NCBI GenBank assembly: GCA_023249205.1
Contig: JAHFDC010000060.1
Location: 1-6,065 of the forward strand
Direction: 5' to 3'
DNA from: Candidatus Methylomirabilota bacterium
GTDB taxonomy: Bacteria > Methylomirabilota > Methylomirabilia > Methylomirabilales > JACPAU01
Length of the DNA stretch: 6,065 bases
The stretch's first letter is position 1. Each line of letters opens with the position of its first letter. The notes under the pieces are model-generated. The model saw nothing but the letters and a program-made list of their open reading frames with translations. It had not been told where the DNA came from and searched no databases. The position numbers and the translations under genes are program-made. Below are positions 1 through 5,118 of this stretch, in pieces.

Positions 1-23
1 GGGGACCCCCCGTCGGAAGGCTG

Positions 24-52
24 TTTACTTTCTCCCGGCTCTTGCCTATTAT
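24..52 (+). promoter_or_regulatory. Possible sigma70-type promoter for the lipase gene
   Basis: TTTACT at 24-29 (4 of 6 matches to the -35 consensus) lies exactly 17 bp upstream of TATTAT at 47-52 (5 of 6 matches to the -10 consensus). This is the most AT-rich patch near the left edge. If it is used, transcription would start near position 59. That is downstream of the TTG start at 42 and just before the in-frame GTG at 63, so promoter and chosen start conflict. It may be a chance match. Confidence 0.3.
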
Positions 53-905
53 CTGGCGGCAAGTGGGCCTCGCCGTGGCGGTGCTGCTCTTCGCGGTGGC
101 CGCGGAGGCGGGCCATGCCGGGGGGCACTGTCGCCCGGCCGAAGCGCCCAGCGCATTCCCCGCGGACTTCCCGCGCCTCGCCGACGCCGAGTGGGGCTTC
201 CCGTTGGGGGGATGGGGTGGCGGGGAGGCTGCGCCATCGCCGGGGCGCCCCCCGGTGGTGTTCGTGCACGGCAACGGCCGGGATGCCTCCGATTGGGATG
301 AACCCGGGCAGAGCGTCCGGGCCCGCTTTCTCGCTTCCGGATACGCGGGGCGGGACCTGTGGGCGCTCTCCTACAACGGCCGGGGCGGGGATCCACTCAC
401 GGCCTGCCGGACCGATAACGCCCGGAACGTCCCGGATCTGGCGGCGTTCCTTCGGGCCGTCCTTGCGTATACCGGGGCGCCCCGGGTGGACGTGGTGGCC
501 CACTCGCTCGGGGTGACCCTCACCCGGGCGACGCTCAGGGCTCAACGGGCCCTGGCCGGGCAGGTGGGGGCCTTCGTGGCCATCGCGGGGCCGAACCACG
601 GCACGCCGCTGTGCATGGGCATCGCCGTCCGGCATGTCTCCTGCGGCGAACTTGCCCCGGGCTCCCCCTTCCTCCGCGAGTTGAACGGGCCGGAGGGGGC
701 TGGGGAGGTGAGCCCGGGCATCCGGACGCTGGTGGTGGCCAGCGCGGACGGCAGCGACGCCTTCTATCCCGGCCCCTGGGCCCGGAGCCCACACTTGAAA
801 GGGGCGGGCCTCCTCCTGCTCCCGCGGGTCGGTCACGATCCTCTGCGGGTCACGGAGGCAGCCGTCGCCGGCACCCTGGCGTTCCTCCAGGGCCAAGCGC
901 CATGA
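42..905 (+). CDS. Secreted alpha/beta-hydrolase, lipase/esterase family (Lipase_2-like)
   Basis: Predicted exported serine hydrolase acting on ester bonds; the substrate (triglyceride, short ester or polyester) cannot be told from sequence. From the TTG start, residues 1-26 look like a signal peptide: Arg6, a hydrophobic core at about 8-20, and Ala-X-Ala-type cleavage sites at 21-23 or 24-26. The fold's landmarks follow in order: oxyanion-hole His76-Gly77 after a hydrophobic strand; nucleophile Ser155 in AHSLG, with Ala in place of the usual first Gly as in Bacillus LipA-type lipases; NHGTP at 185-189; a likely acid at Asp236 or Asp239; and catalytic His265 in VGHD. Four cysteines (30, 122, 191, 201) could form disulfides, which suits export. 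The start is uncertain: the frame is open to the left edge, no good ribosome-binding site precedes the TTG, and an in-frame GTG lies at 63. The 3' end overlaps the next gene by 4 bp. Family call is firm; exact activity is inferred. Confidence 0.85.
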   Translation: MPIIWRQVGLAVAVLLFAVAAEAGHAGGHCRPAEAPSAFPADFPRLADAEWGFPLGGWGGGEAAPSPGRPPVVFVHGNGRDASDWDEPGQSVRARFLASGYAGRDLWALSYNGRGGDPLTACRTDNARNVPDLAAFLRAVLAYTGAPRVDVVAHSLGVTLTRATLRAQRALAGQVGAFVAIAGPNHGTPLCMGIAVRHVSCGELAPGSPFLRELNGPEGAGEVSPGIRTLVVASADGSDAFYPGPWARSPHLKGAGLLLLPRVGHDPLRVTEAAVAGTLAFLQGQAP

Positions 906-2017
906 CGGACCCACGCCTGGATCGCCTGGCCGAGGTCATCGTCCATCATTCGCTCCGCCTCGCGTCCGGGGAGACCGTCCTCATCGAGGCCATTGATGTC
1001 CCCGAAGGGGTCCCGGCGGCTCTCATCCGGGCGGCCGCGGCGGTTGGCGCCCGGCCGCTGGTGAGCCTGAAGCAGAACGCCGTCTTGCGGGCGCTGTACC
1101 GGGCCGCTCCGGACGAGGCGATCGCGCTCGCCGGCGAGGCGGAGCGGTTCCGGATGGAGCGGGTTCAGGCTTACGTGGCGGTCCGGGGCGGTCACAACAT
1201 CACCGAACTGTCCGACGTCCCGGCCGACCGCCTGCAGGCCTACCAGCGACACTGGTGGAAGCCGGTCCATCTGGAGGTGCGCGTCCCGCGCACGCGCTGG
1301 GTGGTCCTCCGCTACCCGACGGCGGCCATGGCCCAGCAGGCGGAGATGAGCACCGAAGCCTTCACCGACTTCTTCTTCCGGGTCTGCACGCTGGACTACG
1401 GCCGCATGCTCCAGGCGACCCAGGCCCTCAAGGCCCGGATGGAGCAGACCGACCGGGTGCATCTCACGGGACCCGCAACGGACCTCACCTTCTCCATCCG
1501 GGGCATCCCGGCCGTCCCCTGCGGCGGCCGCCGGAACCTCCCGGACGGGGAGTGCTTCACGGCGCCGCTCCGGGAGTCGGTGGAGGGGGTGATCACCTTC
1601 AATGCTCCCACGATCTACCAGGGGGCCCCGTTCACGGGGGTTCGGCTCGCGTTCCAGCGCGGGCGCGTCGTGGAGGCGACGGCGGACAAGCCGGAGCGCC
1701 TCAACGCCCTGCTCGACACGGATCCCGGCGCCCGGTTCCTGGGGGAGTTCTCGCTGGCCTTCAACCCGTACATCCTGCAGCCGATGCGGGATGTCCTCTT
1801 TGACGAGAAGATCGCCGGCTCGCTGCACCTGGCGTGCGGGAACGCCTACCAGGAGGCGGACAACGGGAACCGGTCGGCGGTCCACTGGGACCTGGTGCTG
1901 GTGCAGCGCGCGGAGTGGGGGGGAGGAGAGGTGGCCTTCGACGGTCAGGTGATCCGGAAGGACGGACTCTTCGTGGCTCCGGATCTCGTCTCCCTGAACC
2001 CGGAGAACCTGGCGTAG
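902..2017 (+). CDS. M29-family aminopeptidase (thermophilic metalloprotease, AmpS/AmpT type)
   Basis: A 371-residue dinuclear-metal aminopeptidase, predicted cytoplasmic because no signal peptide is visible; it would release N-terminal amino acids from peptides. The N-terminal part (about 1-185) carries the opening typical of the family: a short helix, then SGETVLIEA at about 22-30. The C-terminal catalytic part holds the family's expected metal-ligand set in order: Glu217 (in DGECF), Glu282 (in LGEF), His309, Tyr316 (in GNAY), His328 and Asp330 (in HWD). The Tyr-to-His loop is only 12 residues, a short form compared with the longer loop I recall for Thermus AmpT. Length matches the family norm of roughly 370-410. 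I chose the ATG at 902, whose ATGA overlaps the lipase stop. The same frame is open further upstream to 611, but the extra 97 residues are out-of-frame lipase sequence with no family match. The ribosome-binding site is weak, so translational coupling to the lipase gene is likely. Confidence 0.92.
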   Translation: MTDPRLDRLAEVIVHHSLRLASGETVLIEAIDVPEGVPAALIRAAAAVGARPLVSLKQNAVLRALYRAAPDEAIALAGEAERFRMERVQAYVAVRGGHNITELSDVPADRLQAYQRHWWKPVHLEVRVPRTRWVVLRYPTAAMAQQAEMSTEAFTDFFFRVCTLDYGRMLQATQALKARMEQTDRVHLTGPATDLTFSIRGIPAVPCGGRRNLPDGECFTAPLRESVEGVITFNAPTIYQGAPFTGVRLAFQRGRVVEATADKPERLNALLDTDPGARFLGEFSLAFNPYILQPMRDVLFDEKIAGSLHLACGNAYQEADNGNRSAVHWDLVLVQRAEWGGGEVAFDGQVIRKDGLFVAPDLVSLNPENLA

Positions 2018-2092
2018 GTCGAGGCAGGGAACGAGAGGGGGACTGCCGGGGGGCAGGCGCCGATCAGCCCGTGAGGGGCAGAGGAGCCGGGG

Positions 2093-2473
2093 ATGGCCAC
2101 GAGAAAGGTCCTCATCATTGACGACGACAAGCTCATCCGTGCATCCATCGGCGACCTCATGCGGTCGAAGGGGTTCATGGTCGTCGTCGCCGAAGATGGG
2201 AAGAAGGGCCTCGCGGTCGCCGAGAAGGAGAAACCCGACGTCATCATCCTGGATGTGATGATGCCGAGCATGGACGGCTTCGAGGTCTGCCAGCACCTCA
2301 AGAGGGACGCCGGCCTCGCCAGCATTCCCGTGATCATCCTCACGGCCTCCGAGGATACCCACCTGACCCAGAAGGCCTTCCAGGCCGGCGCGGCCTTCAC
2401 GCTGCCGAAGGGAAGCCCGCCGGAGCGCATTCTGAGCACGCTCGCCCTGGCCCTCTCCCTCCGCCCCGGCTAG
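2093..2473 (+). CDS. Stand-alone response-regulator receiver protein (CheY-like)
   Basis: A 126-residue single REC domain with no output domain. Landmarks: the acidic pocket Asp10-Asp11 in LIIDDDK, phospho-acceptor Asp54 in ILDVMMP, Thr84 in ILTAS, and the conserved Lys106. It would take phosphate from a histidine kinase and act through protein-protein contact, but no kinase is in the window, so its partner is unknown. Two conserved positions depart from the norm. Lys106 is followed by Gly-Ser instead of the usual Pro, and the residue three before it, normally the Tyr/Phe switch, is Thr103, with Phe one place earlier. A good ribosome-binding site, GAGGAG at 2081-2086, lies six bases before the ATG. 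The gene follows the M29 gene by 75 bp in the same direction and may be co-transcribed; I see no convincing terminator or promoter in that gap. Confidence 0.92.
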   Translation: MATRKVLIIDDDKLIRASIGDLMRSKGFMVVVAEDGKKGLAVAEKEKPDVIILDVMMPSMDGFEVCQHLKRDAGLASIPVIILTASEDTHLTQKAFQAGAAFTLPKGSPPERILSTLALALSLRPG

Positions 2474-2507
2474 CGTGACTCCAACGAATTTGAGATACTG
2501 CTCACGC
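2473..2507. terminator. Weak inverted repeat between convergent genes, possible shared terminator
   Basis: GCGTGA at 2473-2478 is perfectly complementary to TCACGC at 2502-2507, giving a 6-bp stem around a 23-base loop that is AT-rich for this genome. It fills the 35-bp gap between the convergent receiver and NUDIX genes, so one structure could serve both. The long loop, short stem and lack of a T-run make it a poor intrinsic terminator. Confidence 0.2.
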
Positions 2508-2508
2508 C

Positions 2509-3060
2509 TCAGCGGCCGTCCCGGACCCCGAGGATCCGGGCAGCCCAGAGGATCCCGAGGAGGCTCTTCGCGTCCAGGAACCGGTTGGCCAGGGCCATCC
2601 GGTACGCCTCGCGGAAGGGGAGGGCGACGACCGTGAGAAACTCTCCCGGCTCCCGGTGCCGCCGCACGGCCGGGCGGAGCCCCCGGGCCAGGTAGAGGGT
2701 GACCTGGCCGGTGGAGAAGCCGACCGCGTGGTAGTAGGTGCACAGGCGGGTCAAGCGCTCCGGGCGCATCCCGACCTCCTCCATGCACTCCCGGCGGGCG
2801 GTGGCCGTGGGGCGCTCGCCCCGGTCAATGATCCCGGCCGGGATCTCGTACAGGATCCTGCGGGGAGCCGGCCGGTACTGGCGGACCAGGTAGAGGGTTC
2901 CCTCGTCGTCCACGGGGACGACCGCCACGGCGTCGGGAGGGACGATGATCTCCCGGACGGCCCGCCGGCCGTCCGGCAGCCGCACGGTGTGCTCCTCGGT
3001 CCTGAGGTAGTGTCCCGCATAGACCACCCGCCGCCTGACCAACCGCTCCCGCAATCCCAT
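2509..3060 (-). CDS. NUDIX hydrolase, ADP-ribose pyrophosphatase type
   Basis: A 183-residue cytoplasmic NUDIX enzyme that probably splits ADP-ribose, or a related nucleoside diphosphate sugar, into AMP and a sugar phosphate. The full Nudix box GX5EX7REUXEEXGU is present at 76-98: Gly76, Glu82, Arg90-Glu91, Glu94-Glu95, Gly97. The hydrophobic U after Arg-Glu is Cys92. The segment before it, LVRQYRPAPRRILYEIPAG at 58-76, matches the ADP-ribose pyrophosphatase subgroup (QYR and E-PAG motifs), as does the late segment TVVALPFREAYRMA at 143-156. The total length is usual for that subgroup (about 180-210). The ATG is supported by a purine-rich GGGAGGGG ribosome-binding site just upstream on the minus strand (within 3063-3070). 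It is convergent with the receiver gene and divergent from lemA. Substrate is inferred from family, not shown. Confidence 0.92.
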   Translation of the reverse strand: MGLRERLVRRRVVYAGHYLRTEEHTVRLPDGRRAVREIIVPPDAVAVVPVDDEGTLYLVRQYRPAPRRILYEIPAGIIDRGERPTATARRECMEEVGMRPERLTRLCTYYHAVGFSTGQVTLYLARGLRPAVRRHREPGEFLTVVALPFREAYRMALANRFLDAKSLLGILWAARILGVRDGR

Positions 3061-3118
3061 CGCCCCTCCCTAGCCCTCTCGGCCTACCCCTTGCCCCTCT
3101 GCGCATCCGCGCGGTGTC

Positions 3119-3125
3119 TATGATA
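3119..3125. promoter_or_regulatory. Possible shared -10 element of a divergent promoter (NUDIX gene and lemA)
   Basis: The heptamer TATGATA gives TATGAT on the plus strand and TATCAT on the minus strand, each 5 of 6 matches to TATAAT. It is the only AT-rich patch in the 158-bp divergent gap. It would put starts near 3131 for lemA (about 88-base leader) and near 3113 for the NUDIX gene (about 52-base leader). No -35 element sits at proper spacing on either strand; TTGCCC at 3091-3096 is 22 bp away on the plus side. A short inverted repeat, GCGC-ATCC-GCGC at 3101-3112, lies beside it. Nothing else is recognisable in this gap. Confidence 0.35.
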
Positions 3126-3207
3126 CCCTAGTGGGTGGGGTGGGCCTATCTGGCACGTGCCCTGCAAGCCCGGACTCCAGCGTCGGCCGAGGGGCTCCCC
3201 ACTGGAG

Positions 3208-3213
3208 AGGAGG
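3208..3213 (+). promoter_or_regulatory. Strong ribosome-binding site that fixes the lemA start
   Basis: A perfect AGGAGG lies in a longer purine run (3204-3218), five bases before the ATG at 3219. This decides against the in-frame GTG at 3135, which would add 28 residues in front of the membrane anchor. Confidence 0.85.
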
Positions 3214-3218
3214 AGAGA

Positions 3219-3776
3219 ATGGCCGAGTGGACCGTGGGCGGGGTCCTGGCGGTCCTGATCCTCTGGTTGATCCTGACCTACAACGGCCTCGTCCGGCTGA
3301 AGAACCAGGTCCAGAACGCCTGGCAGCAGATTGACGTCCAACTGAAGCGCCGCCACGACCTGATTCCCAACCTGGTGCAGACCGTCCGCGGGGCCATGCA
3401 ATTCGAGCGGGACACGTTGGAGCGGGTCATCGCCGCCCGGAACCGGGCTGTGGGCGCCCGCGGTCCCGGGGAGGCCGGGCCGGCGGAAGGGGAACTCACG
3501 CAGGCCATCGGGCGCCTCTTCGCCCTCATGGAGAACTACCCCGACCTGAAGAGCAGCCAGAACGTCCTCCAGCTCCAGGAGGAACTCACCAGCACCGAGA
3601 ACCGGGTCGGCTTCGCCCGTCAGCTCTACAACGACCTGGTGGCCCAGTTCAACACGAAGCAGGAGGTGTTCCCCGCGAACCTCCTGGCCGCCCCGATGGG
3701 CTTCAAGCCGTCCGAGTATTTCCAGATCGAGGCAGCCGCGCGCGCCGTCCCGAGCGTGGACCTCTCGCTCCGCTAG
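3219..3776 (+). CDS. lemA: LemA family membrane protein
   Basis: A 185-residue membrane-anchored helical protein of the LemA family. Biochemical role is not settled in the family; it is often encoded beside HtpX-type membrane proteases, as here. Residues 5-21 form one N-terminal membrane helix with a very short leading segment. The diagnostic stretches follow in order: YNGLVRLKNQV at 21-31, then AWQQIDVQLKRRHDLIPNLV at 34-53; NYPDLKSSQNVLQLQEEL at 106-123; ENRVGFARQLYNDLVAQFN at 127-145; FPANLLA at 151-157; and a terminal FKPSEYFQIE at 162-171. The length is typical. The body is predicted to be a long helical bundle on the far side of the membrane from the short N-terminus. It leads a two-gene unit: the M48 protease starts 12 bp after its stop. 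The start is set by the AGGAGG at 3208-3213. Confidence 0.95.
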   Translation: MAEWTVGGVLAVLILWLILTYNGLVRLKNQVQNAWQQIDVQLKRRHDLIPNLVQTVRGAMQFERDTLERVIAARNRAVGARGPGEAGPAEGELTQAIGRLFALMENYPDLKSSQNVLQLQEELTSTENRVGFARQLYNDLVAQFNTKQEVFPANLLAAPMGFKPSEYFQIEAAARAVPSVDLSLR

Positions 3777-3788
3777 GCGGGGCCGGGC

Positions 3789-4934
3789 ATGCGCTGCGGC
3801 CGGTGCGGCCTCGTCCAGCGCGACGCGCCGGTTTGCAAGGCCTGCGGCGCCGACCGGGTCCTCCCGCCCGCGCAGGTGCCGCTTCGGGCCTCCCCCGGCC
3901 TCCCCGCGCCTGCGTCCCCCCCCAACGCCACCACCCCCCAGCCATCGGAGGCCGCGGGCCTCTTCCAGCAGCAGGAGCGCAACCGCCGGAAGACCGCGGT
4001 GGTCATGATGACATTTGTGCTCTTCGTGCTCCTGCTCGGCTTGGGCTTCGACCTCGCCACCGGCAGCCTCCTCCCCCTCCCGGCGGCCGGGACGGTCCTG
4101 TTCGTGCCGCTGTGGGCCCTCGCAGGCCTTGTGCTTTCCTCGATCTCGGCCTACTGGAGCCTCCGCCATGGCGACCGGGCCGTCCTCTTCTCGACCCGTG
4201 CAGTGCCGCTGGAGGGACTCGGGGGCGCTGACCCGAGGGCGCAGCAGTTGCGCAACGTGGTGGAGGAGATGGCCATCGCGGCCGGCCTGCCGGCCCCCCG
4301 GATCTACGTGGTGCCCGATCCGGACCCGAACGCGTTTGCCACCGGCCGCGATCCCGAGCACGCCAGCATCGCCGTCACGGCCGGGCTCCTCGAGCGCCTG
4401 AACCGGGAGGAACTGCAAGGGGTCGTCGCCCACGAGATGGCGCACATCCGCAACTACGACACCCGGACCATGACCGTGGCGGCCGCCCTGCTGGGAACGA
4501 TCCTCCTCCTGCACGATTGGACCGGCCGGATGTGGCGCACCCGCGCCCTGCATCGCACAGTGCGGGAACGGGAGAGGGGGGGTGGGCCCTTTCTCTTCCT
4601 CTGGTTTCTGCTCATCCTGGTGGCCCCGCTCGTCGGCCGCCTGCTCGCCATGACGGTCTCCCGGACCCGGGAGTTCCAGGCGGATGCGACCGCCGCCGAA
4701 CTCACCCGAAACCCGCTTGGCCTGGCCGCCGCCCTCCGGAAACTGGAAGAGGCCTTCGAGCCGACCCAGAGCGTCAGCCGGGGGGTGGCCCACCTTTGCA
4801 TCGTGGATCCGCTCGGCCTGAAGGCGGCCCTCCGGGAGGGCTTCTGGGCCGACCTGGTCGCCACCCATCCGCCCATTGCTACCCGCATCGCCCGCCTGGA
4901 AGCCATGGCCTACCAACCGGGTGCGCGTGCCTGA
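3789..4934 (+). CDS. htpX: HtpX-like M48 membrane zinc metalloprotease with N-terminal zinc ribbon
   Basis: A 381-residue integral-membrane protease, likely to degrade misfolded membrane proteins as HtpX does. Residues 3-19 hold a zinc-ribbon-like knuckle, Cys3-X2-Cys6-X9-Cys16-X2-Cys19. A Pro/Ala-rich linker follows (about 25-55), encoded through a run of eight C bases. Likely membrane helices: 69-88, 101-122, 225-243 and 266-288. The core has NAFATGR at 181-187, zinc-binding HEMAH at 215-219, a third ligand at Glu295 in TREFQADA, and the C-terminal THPP at 359-362 followed by an Arg-Ile-X2-Leu motif. E. coli HtpX is about 290 residues and lacks the N-terminal extension, which accounts for most of the extra length. 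It lies 12 bp after lemA with only a weak ribosome-binding site, so coupling to lemA is likely. M48 membership is firm; zinc binding by the ribbon is inferred. Confidence 0.93.
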   Translation: MRCGRCGLVQRDAPVCKACGADRVLPPAQVPLRASPGLPAPASPPNATTPQPSEAAGLFQQQERNRRKTAVVMMTFVLFVLLLGLGFDLATGSLLPLPAAGTVLFVPLWALAGLVLSSISAYWSLRHGDRAVLFSTRAVPLEGLGGADPRAQQLRNVVEEMAIAAGLPAPRIYVVPDPDPNAFATGRDPEHASIAVTAGLLERLNREELQGVVAHEMAHIRNYDTRTMTVAAALLGTILLLHDWTGRMWRTRALHRTVRERERGGGPFLFLWFLLILVAPLVGRLLAMTVSRTREFQADATAAELTRNPLGLAAALRKLEEAFEPTQSVSRGVAHLCIVDPLGLKAALREGFWADLVATHPPIATRIARLEAMAYQPGARA

Positions 4935-4978
4935 GGGTCCCGCGAGATTCCTCGCTCCCGTCTCCCCCGCCCCTCGGG

Positions 4979-4984
4979 TATGAT
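4979..4984 (+). promoter_or_regulatory. Possible -10 element upstream of the RNA methyltransferase gene
   Basis: TATGAT, 5 of 6 matches to the -10 consensus, is the only AT-rich hexamer in the 99 bp between the htpX stop and the ATG at 5034. It is the same hexamer found at 3119-3124 in front of lemA. No -35 is seen at proper spacing (TCCCGT would sit there). A G5/C5 inverted repeat (4986-4990 with 5007-5011) follows and could form a hairpin in the leader. Confidence 0.3.
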
Positions 4985-5010
4985 GGGGGGTGGCTGGCCG
5001 GGCGATCCCC

Positions 5011-5118
5011 CTGCCGGCGCCCCGGGAGGCTCCATGCGTCCCCGAAAGGCCAGGCCAGCCCCGCTGCCCGTCACCGCCGGCGCCCCGGCAGGTCGCATGC
5101 GCCCGCGCAAGGTGAGGC
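5011..5118 (+). repeat. Imperfect direct repeat, 63-bp period, duplicating a translation start region
   Basis: Positions 5011-5055 and 5074-5118 align without gaps, 35 of 45 bases identical by hand count. Each copy carries a purine-rich site (GGGAGG at 5024-5029; the weaker GGCAGG at 5087-5092), an ATG (5034 and 5097) and codons for MRPRK-X-R. The 63-bp offset is 21 codons, so both copies are in the same frame as the methyltransferase. Within the 14 aligned codons from 5013 to 5054, seven are identical, four differ synonymously and three change the residue. Confidence 0.7.

Noticed and set aside
193..228. G-run cluster resembling a G-quadruplex motif
   Set aside because: The runs encode a Gly/Trp-rich stretch of the lipase in very GC-rich DNA, and the first loop is 9 bases. 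Composition is a sufficient explanation.
611..901. A 97-residue N-terminal extension of the M29 peptidase
   Set aside because: It is the lipase gene read out of frame. Family homology begins at the ATG at 902, which overlaps the lipase stop.
2018..2092. TGCC-GGGG-GGCA inverted repeat at 2043-2054 as a terminator after the M29 gene
   Set aside because: A 4-bp stem with no T-run is expected by chance at this GC content.
833..2788. A 651-codon open frame on the minus strand
   Set aside because: It is antisense to the end of the lipase gene, the M29 peptidase and the receiver, and it overlaps the end of the NUDIX gene in another frame. No recognisable domain; explained by base composition.
3131..3144. 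Three G-runs separated by single T bases near the predicted lemA transcription start
   Set aside because: A fourth G-run needed for a standard three-tier quadruplex is missing nearby, so I see no firm structural claim.
3135..3218. GTG start for lemA adding 28 residues
   Set aside because: It would put a non-hydrophobic tail before the membrane anchor and has no ribosome-binding site. The ATG at 3219 has a perfect AGGAGG at ideal spacing.
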